In this document: in pieces, positions 53,492-62,822 of the stretch
Layout: each line of letters begins with the position of its first letter
Position numbering within the stretch: position 1 is the first letter of the stretch
Origin: Litchfieldella xinjiangensis
GTDB taxonomy: Bacteria > Pseudomonadota > Gammaproteobacteria > Pseudomonadales > Halomonadaceae
Length of the DNA: 64,000 bases
Assembly (NCBI RefSeq): GCF_000759345.1
Contig: NZ_JPZL01000005.1
Coordinates: 16,361-80,360 of the forward strand
Direction of reading: 5' to 3'
Position numbers and translations under genes: made by a program
The notes under the pieces: generated by a model
The model's input: only the letters and a program-made list of their open reading frames with translations
Databases searched by the model: none
Told to the model about the DNA's origin: nothing

Positions 53492-54861
53492 ACGTCCTCC
53501 CGCTGCTGACGACGTACCGACTGGTCGTAGGCCTGTTCGAACACCTCCCAGAACAGCTTTTCGAAACCGCGTTGGCGACCTGAGTTGAGTTCCTGGTAAT
53601 AGTGGTGATACATCTCCCAGGCCCAGCCACCCTCTTCAGTGACGCGATTACTTACGCCACGGTAGGCATGGAAGCGCCGCAGTAGCGCTTCGGGGGCGAA
53701 GGCATCGAGGATGGCGCCTAACGCTTGACCGATGGCCTCCTCGACAGCCGCCTGATGCTGGCCCTGGTGAGCCAGGCACTCCGCCACGGCCGCTGGCGCA
53801 GACAGATGCACGGGGCTGCGCTGCGCCGAGAACAGGGTTTCGACGGTGGCTTGGTAGGGTTGATCGAGACGCAGCGGGTTGTCTTCGATTGGCTGCAAGC
53901 GACGATCGCGTAACGGGTAGCGGCTATCGTCCTGCTGGTGATGCAGTGCTTGCAGACCCTTAATAGTGGCGCGAAGGGTGTGCCCCACCTCTTCGAGGAA
54001 CGCCTGCTGCTCGCCACTGTCACGAAAGCTCAATTCAGCGTCCATCGCCCGTAACAGCGGATCAGCGCCGACATGCCCGGCGGCCCCCGAGCGGCCGGTG
54101 CTGTGATCCTGCCAGCGCTCTTCTAGATTCTCGCCCACCGAACGTTCAAGGTCGTTCAGCAGCCGTTCGTCCAGTTCCCTGCTCATGTCCACGTTATCTT
54201 CCTCGTGTCGTTGAATCGATGGCGCGCGCATCTCCGCTTCGCGCCGATCGTGTAGGTCGTATCCTGCCCAGCCCGAGTGGCGCTCATGGCTTGCTGACAT
54301 TTCGCCGACCAACGCGCCCTCCTCGGCCGACTGGCTGGAGATATCGAGCGCGGCGAGCGGGTCGCCCAGCTGGCTGCCTGGTACGGCCTCACCCAAGGCT
54401 TCCAGCGGATCGTCGCGGCGCACTACAGGTGCCCCCACCAGCGGGGCCGCCTCGCCTTCGAGGACATCCCATTCCTCGTCCACGAGTGCCGTCAGCGGTG
54501 GAGTCCCGGGCTGCGAAGCCTGACGGTCGCCGAGGTGTACACGCAGGTGATACTCGCCCAGGCGCAGTTCATCGCCGTCGCGCAGGGCAACCCGGCGGTC
54601 GCGCCCGATCGGCAAGGTGGCATGATTGATAAATGTCTGACCGCTGCGGTCGACCAGACAGAAGTGACCATCGAGACGCTGGATGTGGGCGTGCCCCGGG
54701 CGGATACGGGCCGCATGATCCTGTAACAGCCAGTCGTCGTGGCTGGCACTGCCCAAACTACCGCCCTCGATTCCGAATACATGGCTTCCGGTCGAACGCC
54801 CTTCGAGACGCTCGCTATTGATGACGACGAGAGTGATAGCAGTGTGTTTACTGGCTTGCAT
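53488..54861 (-). CDS. tagH: FHA-domain T6SS regulator (TagH/Fha)
   Basis: 457 residues from ATG 54861, six bases after tssG. An N-terminal FHA domain (~20-110) has the phosphothreonine-binding fold signs (ARIRPGHAHIQRLDGHFCLVD, GDELRLGEYHLRVHL), then a long low-complexity acidic linker, and a C-terminal TagH domain (GWAWEMYHHYYQELNSGRQRG). In other systems Fha acts with the PpkA/PppA kinase-phosphatase pair; neither is encoded here, so control by phosphorylation is uncertain, as in V. cholerae, which lacks them too. Confidence 0.88.
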   Translation of the reverse strand: MQASKHTAITLVVINSERLEGRSTGSHVFGIEGGSLGSASHDDWLLQDHAARIRPGHAHIQRLDGHFCLVDRSGQTFINHATLPIGRDRRVALRDGDELRLGEYHLRVHLGDRQASQPGTPPLTALVDEEWDVLEGEAAPLVGAPVVRRDDPLEALGEAVPGSQLGDPLAALDISSQSAEEGALVGEMSASHERHSGWAGYDLHDRREAEMRAPSIQRHEEDNVDMSRELDERLLNDLERSVGENLEERWQDHSTGRSGAAGHVGADPLLRAMDAELSFRDSGEQQAFLEEVGHTLRATIKGLQALHHQQDDSRYPLRDRRLQPIEDNPLRLDQPYQATVETLFSAQRSPVHLSAPAAVAECLAHQGQHQAAVEEAIGQALGAILDAFAPEALLRRFHAYRGVSNRVTEEGGWAWEMYHHYYQELNSGRQRGFEKLFWEVFEQAYDQSVRRQQREDV

Positions 54862-54866
54862 GGCAG

Positions 54867-55886
54867 TTATCCGGACATCTGAATGCGTACTCGGCGGCGC
54901 TGACAGCCATTGCCGGTATCGGGATTGACGAAGGTGGTCCAACCGAGCTGGCAACTACCAGGTTCTCCAAGACGCATGGGGCGTACGGCGCTTTCGAGCA
55001 GTTCGAGTTCGAGGTCGTAGGCCATCGGTTCACGCAGCACGAAAGCGACCAAGGTCTTGAGCGGTGCGTGGTCGACGCCATCAGGTAGAAAATCGCGAAA
55101 GCGGGCCAGGCTCAGTCCGCGCAGGCACAGAGCGAACTTGCCGCCGACATCGGCCACACGCTCGCCGGCAACCATGTCTTGACCGAGGGTCATTCCGCTC
55201 TGCCCGGCCCGGCTTCGCTGGTCGTCGGGAATCGTCACCCATCGCTTGACCCACTGTTCGATCTCGACGCCATCCAGGTCGAAACAGTGACCCACGATGC
55301 TGCTGACCACGGCCGGGGAGCGCGAGCGTCCGGCAAGCAAACCGGCATAGGCCAGCATCTTGCTCCAGTTGATCGGCGTTTCCCCGCGCAACTCACCATC
55401 GGCGAGCCCCACCAGGGCGAAGATCGCGGCTGAAAAACCGTCACTGGCACCGTTCTGATAACGCACGTAGTGGCGATACTTCCGCCAGGCACGGTGAACG
55501 AGCGTCAGCAGACGGTGATTGAAGAAATCGAGGAAGTCGCCGGCTACACCTTCGTGGTGGGCGGCTTCATGTGCCAGGGCTTCGAGGTAATATCCCGGCA
55601 AGGGGGACTGGGCCCCCTGCAATCCCAGGAAGCTAACTTCCAAGGAGTAGCGTTGCGCTGCATCGGTCTCAAGGGCTACCACGTCGCTGCCGGGAAAGCC
55701 CAGTGACGCAGAGGCCTTGAAGCGAACACGATTCGCGCTTTCTCGGCTCTCACTGACACACTCGAGGTCATCGCCATGATGGCGATGCAGCAGCTCAACG
55801 AGCTGAAAGAACTCATAGCGTCGTGCCCCCTCCAACAGGGGAGCGAGCGCTACATCAGGGGCTGTTGGCCCGGCTGCAAGGTCCAT
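54867..55886 (-). CDS. tssG: TssG (ImpH/VasB), T6SS baseplate wedge
   Basis: 339 residues. Family features: YEFFQLVELLHRHHGDD at the start, RVRFKASASLGFPGSDV, and the FLDFFNHRLLTLVHRAWRKYRH motif. TssG joins two TssF and TssE in the baseplate wedge. The start overlaps the tssF end by 37 bases. Confidence 0.93.
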   Translation of the reverse strand: MDLAAGPTAPDVALAPLLEGARRYEFFQLVELLHRHHGDDLECVSESRESANRVRFKASASLGFPGSDVVALETDAAQRYSLEVSFLGLQGAQSPLPGYYLEALAHEAAHHEGVAGDFLDFFNHRLLTLVHRAWRKYRHYVRYQNGASDGFSAAIFALVGLADGELRGETPINWSKMLAYAGLLAGRSRSPAVVSSIVGHCFDLDGVEIEQWVKRWVTIPDDQRSRAGQSGMTLGQDMVAGERVADVGGKFALCLRGLSLARFRDFLPDGVDHAPLKTLVAFVLREPMAYDLELELLESAVRPMRLGEPGSCQLGWTTFVNPDTGNGCQRRRVRIQMSG

Positions 55887-57613
55887 GCGTAGCGCTCGCG
55901 GTTATGACGATTGACGACGTGCAGTTCATGAAACGAGTTGATGCTGGCGTAGAGCGAGAAGAACCGCGCCAGCACGCTGCCAAATAAGAACAGGCTGCCT
56001 TCATCGCCAAAGGCCTCCTGGTCGAGGGTCATGACCGAGCGAAGGCCACGTACCGGCAACCCTTTCTGAAGGCGATCGATCGATTGTGTTTCTATATCCA
56101 CAACGCCAGTCAGCCGCTTTTGCGATACCCGCTCGGCCTGACGATCGACCAGGGCACGGAAATCGTAGGCACGAAGCACTGAGCACAAGGCATTGCGCTC
56201 CAGCAGCGACAGGTAGTTGAGCGATAGATTGGAAATCAGTGTCCACAACAGGCTGCCATCGAGCGTCGGTCGTAACGCTGGGGTCGGCCGAGTGATGTTG
56301 CGAAAGTCGGCATAGGCCGGACTTTCCTCGGTAGAGACGCAGATGTCCCCGACCGAGAGCTGCTCGGGTAGCTCGCGATTGCTACAAGTCAGACGCAGCG
56401 ACACCGTTTCGCGTAATCCCAGGCAAGCGCGTTCGTCGCCCCGAACGAAGGCAATGTCATGGTCGAATCCGTCAGCACGAAGGCTGTCGCGCACCCGCAT
56501 GCGGTAGTAGAGCGCCTGGTTCCCGCGGTCCCGTTCGACCTGATGCTGGAAGCTTTCGAAGGGGACGTAATTGCGAGGCTCCCCGCGTACCTTGCCACTG
56601 GCGCTCTCCAGCCAGCCATGCACGGCATCGACACTGAACACTTCGAAGTGTGCCGGGTGACGGCTACTGGGCTGAATACGGTATTCGCTGCGCTCGCCGC
56701 TAAGATCGATCGGGTCGGCGTCGTGGGAAAAAAGATTGATGGCCGGGCTACAGTAAAGCGCCAGATGCTCGTCATGCACCTTGGCATCGGCCGGCAATGT
56801 GCGTGAAAAGATGAACCTCAGCGTGAGCCGTTCGGCCTGGTCGGCCGGCAAGTAATGTCCCAATTCTTGCAGGTCGAAAAAGTTGAACGCCTCGGGAAAG
56901 CAGAGATACTCCTGCAGAATCCGATACCCTTGGTAGGCGTTCCGAGGATACGGCAATATGGCGTGCTCGCGCTCGAAACCCACGGCCTTGAGCATCGACT
57001 TGGGCAAGACGTGGGGCTGTCCGTCGATGTCGAGCTCGATACGGGCCAGATAGTGACTGAGCCAGAGATACAATGTGCGGGCGGTATAGGTATCTCCGCC
57101 CAGATGCAGTCGCAGCGACTCGATTCCCATGGCACTCAATGGCTGGTCGCTATGCACATCGAGCGTCAACTCGACGACTGAAGCCTCGCGGGAATGGCGC
57201 GCCTCGACCCCGGCATGGGCGAGCGGGGTGAGCACCACGTCATGACAGGTACGGAAACGACACGCCGTGCCGTCGACGGGACGGCTCGCCAATGCCGTGC
57301 CGGAAGCCACACACTGACTACGGCTCAGGGTGTGCCATTTTGGGGTGAATTGCACCACGGTCATGCTGGGTACAGTACGCAGGTAGTTAGGCCACAACAT
57401 GCTGATCAGCGAATGGGTCAGCTCGGGGAACTCATCCTCGACTTTCTCGCGCATGCGCCCGGTCAGGAAGGCGAAGCCCTCCAGCAAACGCTCGACATCG
57501 GGATCACTGCTACGCTCGGACAGAAACCGGCTGAGCCCGGGGTTGCCTTCAGCAAACTCCCGTCCCTGGCGTTTCAGGAAGTTGAGCTCGTCCCGATAGT
57601 AGCGATTGAGCAT
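55850..57613 (-). CDS. tssF: TssF (ImpG/VasA), T6SS baseplate wedge
   Basis: 587 residues, the usual length. N-terminal YYRDELNFLKRQGREFAEGN and SDPDVERLLEGFAFLTGRM, with PSMTVVQFTPKW and FPEAFNFFDLQEL farther on, are conserved in TssF. It forms the wedge with TssG, TssE and TssK around the VgrG hub. Confidence 0.94.
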   Translation of the reverse strand: MLNRYYRDELNFLKRQGREFAEGNPGLSRFLSERSSDPDVERLLEGFAFLTGRMREKVEDEFPELTHSLISMLWPNYLRTVPSMTVVQFTPKWHTLSRSQCVASGTALASRPVDGTACRFRTCHDVVLTPLAHAGVEARHSREASVVELTLDVHSDQPLSAMGIESLRLHLGGDTYTARTLYLWLSHYLARIELDIDGQPHVLPKSMLKAVGFEREHAILPYPRNAYQGYRILQEYLCFPEAFNFFDLQELGHYLPADQAERLTLRFIFSRTLPADAKVHDEHLALYCSPAINLFSHDADPIDLSGERSEYRIQPSSRHPAHFEVFSVDAVHGWLESASGKVRGEPRNYVPFESFQHQVERDRGNQALYYRMRVRDSLRADGFDHDIAFVRGDERACLGLRETVSLRLTCSNRELPEQLSVGDICVSTEESPAYADFRNITRPTPALRPTLDGSLLWTLISNLSLNYLSLLERNALCSVLRAYDFRALVDRQAERVSQKRLTGVVDIETQSIDRLQKGLPVRGLRSVMTLDQEAFGDEGSLFLFGSVLARFFSLYASINSFHELHVVNRHNRERYAWTLQPGQQPLM

Positions 57614-57635
57614 GCGGGCCTCGTGGCGTAAGCGT

Positions 57636-58067
57636 TCAGTTCAGGCACTGATAGCGTTTGTTGTTTAACAACAGGTCGATGGTCGCCTCGGCACTGTCTC
57701 GACCTATTTCCAACGTGGCGTGCACCTGGAAGCGTAACTGCAAAGGGTCGCCATCGCGCGGTAACGACTCGACGTCCACTCGTCGCACACGGGGTTCGAA
57801 GCGCTCAATGCACTGGCGGATGGCGCGCTGAATATTCAGCTCCAGATCGAGCACACCGATGGTGGCATCGTTGAAATCCAGTAACCCCAGCTCCGGGGCA
57901 CATTCGCTATGCCCCGGATGGCTGTTGAGTAGATCTACGAGGTGCCGCTTGATGGATTCGATGGCATCGGCGACGTCGGCTTCCCGCCCTAGATCACCGG
58001 GTTGTTCGGGCGCAGAAAGGCGCTCGAACAGCCGGTTGCCGAATACGCCACCCGAGTGACGATTCAT
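57636..58067 (-). CDS. tssE: TssE, gp25-like T6SS baseplate protein
   Basis: 143 residues with the gp25/lysozyme-like fold markers: NRLFERLS near the start, ESIKRHLVDLLNSHPGH, LGLLDFNDATIG and a closing RQCIERFEPRVRRVDVES. It starts sheath polymerisation on the baseplate. Lies between tssC and tssF with short gaps. Confidence 0.93.
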   Translation of the reverse strand: MNRHSGGVFGNRLFERLSAPEQPGDLGREADVADAIESIKRHLVDLLNSHPGHSECAPELGLLDFNDATIGVLDLELNIQRAIRQCIERFEPRVRRVDVESLPRDGDPLQLRFQVHATLEIGRDSAEATIDLLLNNKRYQCLN

Positions 58068-58079
58068 GCCGCCCGTCCC

Positions 58080-59561
58080 TTATTCCTTGTCGAGACGTCC
58101 GACCAGCGACAGCTCGAAGTTGGCACCCATGTATTTGAAGTGCGGCCGTACCGCCATCGAAACCTGGTACCAGCCAGGGTCGCCCTCGACATCGGAGACC
58201 TGAATCGACGCGGCACGCAAAGGACGTCGGCTGCGTACTTCGGCCGGCGGGTTCTCCTGATCGGCAACGTACTGGCGAATCCAGACGTTGAGCTCCCGCT
58301 CGAGGTCCTGACGCTCCTTCCAAGAGCCGATCTGCTCGCGCTGCAGCACCTTGATGTAGTGTGCTAGCCGATTGACGATAAACATGTAGGGCAATTGGGT
58401 ACCGAGCTTGAAATTGGTCTCGGCGGCCTTGCCTTCGGGCGTGTTGGGGAACACCTTGGCTTTCTGCACCGAGTTGGCGGAGAAAAATGCTGCGTTATCG
58501 CTGCCCTTGCGCATGGTCAACGAGATGAAACCCTCCTCGGCCATCTCGAATTCTCGGCGGTCGGTGATCAGCACCTCGGTGGGGATCTTGGTCTGCAGCT
58601 GGCCTAGCGCCTCGTAGGTATGCACTGGCAGGTTCTCAACCGCACCGCCGCTCTGTGGGCCGATAATGTTGGGGCACCAGCGGTACTTGGCGAAACTGTC
58701 GGTGAGGCGCTCAGCAAGCAGATAGGCGGTATTTCCCCAAAGATAATGCTCGTGATCCTCGCTTACGGTTTCGCGGTAGTTGAAGCTCTTGATCGGGTTC
58801 TCGACCGGATCATAGGGCATGCGCAACAGGAAACGCGGTGCAGTCAGGCCCAGATAGCGTGCATCTTCGGATTCGCGCAGGCTACGCCAACGAGCGTATT
58901 TCGGCCCTTCGAAAATGGCTTTGAAATCCTTGATGTTAGGCAGTTCCTCGAAGCTGTCGACACCGAAGAAGCTGGGCCCCACCGAGGAGAGAAATGGTGC
59001 ATGGGCCATGGCGCCTACTGCCGCCGTAAACTGCAACAGTTTGATGTCGGGCGTGGAGGGTGAGAAGTCATAGTGACCGATGATGCCGCCCACAGGCTCA
59101 CCACCGAACTGGCCATAGCCCGACGCATATACATGCTTATACAGACCACTCTGGCTCAGTTCGGGCGCGAACTCGAAGTCCTCGAGCAGCTCACCCTTGG
59201 TGGCATGCAACAGGTCAAGCTTGATGTTTTCTCGAAAGTCGGTCCGATCGACCAGCAGCTTTAGGCCACGCCAGGCGGATTCGAGCTGCTGGAATCCCTT
59301 GTCGTGAAGAATGGCGTCGACTTGCCCACTAATCTTGCGATCAAGCTCCACAATCATGCGGTCGACCACGGACTTATTTACCTGGGGCGCTTCGCTATTG
59401 CTGTGTAGCAGTTCAGCGATGAACGCTGCCACACCCTGCTTGGCGATGTCGTAACCTTCATCAGCCGGAGCCATGCGGGTCTGAGCCATGACTTGATCGA
59501 GAAGGGAGTTCTGGGCCACGGCCTCGGTGGCCTGACCTTGTTGCTGTACGGTATCGGTCAT
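58080..59561 (-). CDS. tssC: TssC (VipB), large T6SS sheath subunit
   Basis: 493 residues. Conserved text includes DQVDAILHDKGFQQLESAWRG-type helix (QLESAWRGLKLLVDR), GGEPVGGIIGHYDFSP, FEELPNIKDFKAIFEGPKY and LRMPYDPVENP. With TssB it makes the contractile sheath; the N-terminal helix is the ClpV target after contraction. Follows tssB by 30 bases. Confidence 0.96.
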   Translation of the reverse strand: MTDTVQQQGQATEAVAQNSLLDQVMAQTRMAPADEGYDIAKQGVAAFIAELLHSNSEAPQVNKSVVDRMIVELDRKISGQVDAILHDKGFQQLESAWRGLKLLVDRTDFRENIKLDLLHATKGELLEDFEFAPELSQSGLYKHVYASGYGQFGGEPVGGIIGHYDFSPSTPDIKLLQFTAAVGAMAHAPFLSSVGPSFFGVDSFEELPNIKDFKAIFEGPKYARWRSLRESEDARYLGLTAPRFLLRMPYDPVENPIKSFNYRETVSEDHEHYLWGNTAYLLAERLTDSFAKYRWCPNIIGPQSGGAVENLPVHTYEALGQLQTKIPTEVLITDRREFEMAEEGFISLTMRKGSDNAAFFSANSVQKAKVFPNTPEGKAAETNFKLGTQLPYMFIVNRLAHYIKVLQREQIGSWKERQDLERELNVWIRQYVADQENPPAEVRSRRPLRAASIQVSDVEGDPGWYQVSMAVRPHFKYMGANFELSLVGRLDKE

Positions 59562-59591
59562 GAAAGTGTCTCGCTACGGGCAAATGCGGAA

Positions 59592-60095
59592 TCAGGCGTC
59601 GCTCTTAGGCTCGAGCAATTCAAGTTCGGCCAGTAGCTGCCGCCGCGCTTCGTCGTTTTCGAGCAGCTTCTGTAAACGATCGCGAAACGCCGGAACGTTA
59701 CCAAGCGGGCCCTTCAGCGCCACGAGTGCCTCACGTAGTTCAACCAGCTTACGCAGCTCGGGAACCTGGCGTGCCACGCTATCCGGAGCGAAATCGCCTA
59801 GCGACTTGAACTCGAGATTGACCGCTAAATCGCCTGCCTCGACGCCCTCTTCGAGGCGATTGGGCACATTTGCCTGGAGACCGAGACCCGCTTCCCGCAT
59901 CACCGACTGGAAGTTGTTTTTGTCGACCGAAACGGCTTCGCGTTCTTCAATCGGGAGCTCTTCCGTGCCGCCCTTGAAGTCGCCGACGACGAGCAGCTTC
60001 AACGGCAGCTCCGTTTCCGCCTGCTGTTCGCCAGTAGCGGGAATGTACTTGATGTTGATGCGCTCCTTTGGCGCAACGGTCCCTTCTTTTGACAT
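59592..60095 (-). CDS. tssB: TssB (VipA), small T6SS sheath subunit
   Basis: 167 residues: the N-terminal start KEGTVAPKERINIKY and KLLVVGDFKGGTEELPIEER are typical, as is the LEFKSLGDFAPDSVARQVPELRKL region. First gene of the T6SS run; GGGAGCAAGAG lies upstream. The promoter for the whole cluster should lie in the gap to epd. Confidence 0.96.
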   Translation of the reverse strand: MSKEGTVAPKERINIKYIPATGEQQAETELPLKLLVVGDFKGGTEELPIEEREAVSVDKNNFQSVMREAGLGLQANVPNRLEEGVEAGDLAVNLEFKSLGDFAPDSVARQVPELRKLVELREALVALKGPLGNVPAFRDRLQKLLENDEARRQLLAELELLEPKSDA

Positions 60096-60516
60096 CTCTT
60101 GCTCCCTGGTACGGGCTGCTGCCGCCCTCGCTTATTGCACCACCGCTCATGCTCGGCCGATGTCGACTGCCGACAAACAGACAAAGACTGGAGCGAGGTA
60201 CAGCGTGTAATTGACGCGGAGGGTATCAGGTGAATCGATTAACGAAAGTCATGCATAAGACTGACTCTCTGTAGCAACCCTTACATGCATTTACGTTGAA
60301 ATGGTTTGTAAAAGCGCCGATATGGACTGGAACTTACCTGTACGGGAGGTCATGTAGCAGAGGCTAAAATAGGAAATTCATATTAGGCTGACAGAAAATG
60401 TCAGCTTTGGCTTACAAGACGTTCAGAGTTTGCCCAGGCCTTCCGCACCAGATTCGGGCAAAAAGACCGCTTCTGCGCTAGAATTGCCGCTTCTTTTCGC
60501 TTCTCCGAGCCCACAC
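60096..60516. other. Divergent intergenic region tssB / epd
   Basis: 421 bases without a convincing gene and clearly AT-richer (60230-60420) than its surroundings. It should hold the T6SS operon promoter (leftward) and the epd promoter (rightward). A hairpin (GCTGACA 60387-60393 with TGTCAGC 60399-60405, loop GAAAA) is followed by TTT and may be an operator or a weak terminator. No sigma-54 type GG/GC pair with correct spacing was found for either strand by eye. Confidence 0.55.
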
Positions 60517-61557
60517 ATGGCCTATCGCATTGCCATCAACGGTTACGGTCGCATCGGCCAGAGTGTGCTGCGTGCCCTCATGGAACGCTCCCCCCGACGC
60601 AGCGAGCCGCAAATGCAGGTGGTGGCCATCAATGAGCTTTCCGATCTCGATACCATCGCCTATCTGACGCGCTACGACACCACGCATGGGCGCTTTCCCG
60701 GCCGTGTCGAAACGCGAGACGGCCGGTTGCTCATCAATGACCACGCTATTGAGGTGATCAACGAGCCCGACCCCACGCGTTTGCCCTGGAAAGCGCTGAA
60801 TATCGATTTGGTCATGGAGTGCTCGGGAAGTTTCAAGGATCGCCCCACGGCCGAACGCCACCTTTCAGCGGGGGCAAAACGTCTGCTGTTTTCCAACCCC
60901 GCCGAGAGCGATGTCGATGCCACGATTGTGTGTGGTATCAATGAGTCGAGCCTGTTACCCGCGCATCGCATCGTGTCTGCGGCCAGCTGCACGACCAACT
61001 GTCTGGTACCGGTGCTGACGGTACTCGACGAGGCACTAGGGGTTGAGCATGGTGTGACCACCACCATTCACTCGGCGATGAACGACCAGCCGGTCATCGA
61101 CGCCTATAACCAGACCGACTTGCGCCTGACTCGCTCGGCCATGCAATCCATCGTGCCCGTAGATACCGGCCTGGCACGCGGTATCAGTCGCTTGATGCCG
61201 CATCTGGCCGACCGTTTTCAATCGCTGCATGTGCGCGTGCCGACCATCAATGTGTCGGCCATGGACCTGTCGATCTGCGTCAAGCGCGATACCACGGCAA
61301 GCGAGGTCAACGCCTTATTTGCAGTGGCCACTCGCGACCGCCTGGCGGGGTTACTAGGCTTTACAGAAGAACCCATGGCCTCCGTCGACTTCAACCACGA
61401 CCCGCGCTCGGGTATCGTTGATGCGACCCAGACCCGGGTGGCAGGAGGCCGCTTGATCAAGATGCTGTGCTGGTTCGACAACGAATGGGGGTTCGCCAAT
61501 CGCATGCTGGACGTGGCGCAACACATGGCACGCCTGGAGCCTCCCCGTATTTCCTAA
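60517..61557 (+). CDS. epd: D-erythrose-4-phosphate dehydrogenase
   Basis: 346 residues of the GAPDH superfamily: NAD fold [15 protein letters not shown], catalytic Cys in SAASCTTNC, and [10 protein letters not shown] near the end. [22 protein letters not shown] and INVSAMDLS are closer to Epd than to glycolytic GapA. Epd oxidises erythrose-4-phosphate to erythronate-4-phosphate for pyridoxal phosphate synthesis. Start at ATG 60517; a longer frame upstream lacks homology. First of the epd-pgk-fba set; pgk starts 30 bases after its stop. Some activity on glyceraldehyde-3-phosphate cannot be excluded. Confidence 0.88.
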   Translation: MAYRIAINGYGRIGQSVLRALMERSPRRSEPQMQVVAINELSDLDTIAYLTRYDTTHGRFPGRVETRDGRLLINDHAIEVINEPDPTRLPWKALNIDLVMECSGSFKDRPTAERHLSAGAKRLLFSNPAESDVDATIVCGINESSLLPAHRIVSAASCTTNCLVPVLTVLDEALGVEHGVTTTIHSAMNDQPVIDAYNQTDLRLTRSAMQSIVPVDTGLARGISRLMPHLADRFQSLHVRVPTINVSAMDLSICVKRDTTASEVNALFAVATRDRLAGLLGFTEEPMASVDFNHDPRSGIVDATQTRVAGGRLIKMLCWFDNEWGFANRMLDVAQHMARLEPPRIS

Positions 61558-61586
61558 CCTGGCTTGCAACTCAAGGAGCACGACCG

Positions 61587-62750
61587 ATGAACGTACGCAA
61601 GATGACCGACCTCGACCTCGCAGGGCAGCGAGTACTGATCCGTGAAGACTTGAACGTACCGATCAAGAATGGTCGTGTCACCAGTGATGCCCGGCTACGT
61701 GCCTGCCTGCCAACTATCAAGGCCGCTGCGGAGGCTGGCGCCAAGGTCATGTTGATGAGCCACCTTGGGCGCCCCACCGAGGGAGAACCGGCCGACGAGT
61801 TCTCCCTGGCCCCGGTTGCCGAGCATCTGGGCACGCTTCTCGACCGCCCGGTTCGCCTGGTCAAGGACTATCTCGACTACAGCCCCGAACTGGCCGATGG
61901 AGAGGTCGCGCTTCTCGAAAACGTGCGTTTCAATTCCGGCGAGAAGAAGGATGACGAAGCCTTGGCCAAGCGTTACGCAGCGCTGTGTGACGTCTATGTC
62001 ATGGACGCCTTCGGCACCGCTCACCGTGCCCAGGCGTCTACGCACGGCGTTGCGCGTTTCGCCCCGACAGCCTGCGCTGGCCCCCTCCTGGCACAAGAGC
62101 TGGAAGCACTGGAGAAGGCCTTGGCCAACCCCAAGCGGCCCATGGTGGCCATCGTCGGCGGCTCCAAGGTCTCGACCAAGCTCGATGTACTCAACGCCCT
62201 GGCTGAAAAGTGTGATCAGTTGATTGTCGGTGGAGGCATTGCCAATACCTTTATCGCGGCGGCGGGTTACAATGTCGGCAAGTCCTTGTATGAAAAGGAT
62301 CTGGTCGACAAAGCTTCGGCATTCATGGAAAAAGTCGATATCCCCTTGCCTACCGATGTCGTTGTCGCCACCGAGTTCTCTGAGTCCGCTGACGCCGTTG
62401 TGAAAGGCGTGGATCACGTGAATGATGAGGAGATGATTCTCGATGTCGGCCCGATGAGCGCAGAAAAACTGGGCGATCTCCTCAAGGAGGCCGGCACCAT
62501 TCTCTGGAATGGCCCTGTTGGCGTGTTTGAGATCGACCAATTTGGTCAGGGGACACAATCCCTTGCTCAGGCGATTGCTGCAAGCTCGGCTTTCTCGATC
62601 GCAGGCGGCGGCGATACGCTGGCGGCCATTGATAAATACGGGATTGCCGATCAGGTCTCGTACATTTCCACGGGTGGGGGCGCCTTCCTCGAATATGTCG
62701 AAGGCAAGACCCTTCCCGCTGTGGCTGCATTGGAGGCGGCCGCGAAGTAA
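61587..62750 (+). CDS. pgk: Phosphoglycerate kinase
   Basis: 387 residues. Signatures: [45 protein letters not shown], and the nucleotide loop GGGDTLAAI with WNGPVGVFE. It interconverts 1,3-bisphosphoglycerate and 3-phosphoglycerate with ADP/ATP. ATG 61587 has AAGGAG eight bases or so upstream; the longer frame overlaps epd and is not used. Between epd and fba in one probable operon. Confidence 0.97.
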   Translation: MNVRKMTDLDLAGQRVLIREDLNVPIKNGRVTSDARLRACLPTIKAAAEAGAKVMLMSHLGRPTEGEPADEFSLAPVAEHLGTLLDRPVRLVKDYLDYSPELADGEVALLENVRFNSGEKKDDEALAKRYAALCDVYVMDAFGTAHRAQASTHGVARFAPTACAGPLLAQELEALEKALANPKRPMVAIVGGSKVSTKLDVLNALAEKCDQLIVGGGIANTFIAAAGYNVGKSLYEKDLVDKASAFMEKVDIPLPTDVVVATEFSESADAVVKGVDHVNDEEMILDVGPMSAEKLGDLLKEAGTILWNGPVGVFEIDQFGQGTQSLAQAIAASSAFSIAGGGDTLAAIDKYGIADQVSYISTGGGAFLEYVEGKTLPAVAALEAAAK

Positions 62751-62775
62751 AACACAGGGATAGCCAACCTAGCGA

Positions 62776-62798
62776 CTGCCGGGCCATTCGCCCGGCAG
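62776..62798 (+). promoter_or_regulatory. Intergenic hairpin between pgk and fba
   Basis: An 8-bp GC-rich stem (62776-62783 with 62791-62798) with a 7-base loop in the 72-base pgk-fba gap. It has no T-run, so it probably acts as a processing or stability element rather than a terminator. Confidence 0.45.
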
Positions 62799-62822
62799 CG
62801 TGACTTCAGGAACCTAGCATTC

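Noticed and set aside
60096..60516. Sigma-54 promoter for the T6SS operon
   Set aside because: Scanned both strands for GG and GC pairs ten bases apart; no site with a convincing TGGCAC/TTGC match was found.
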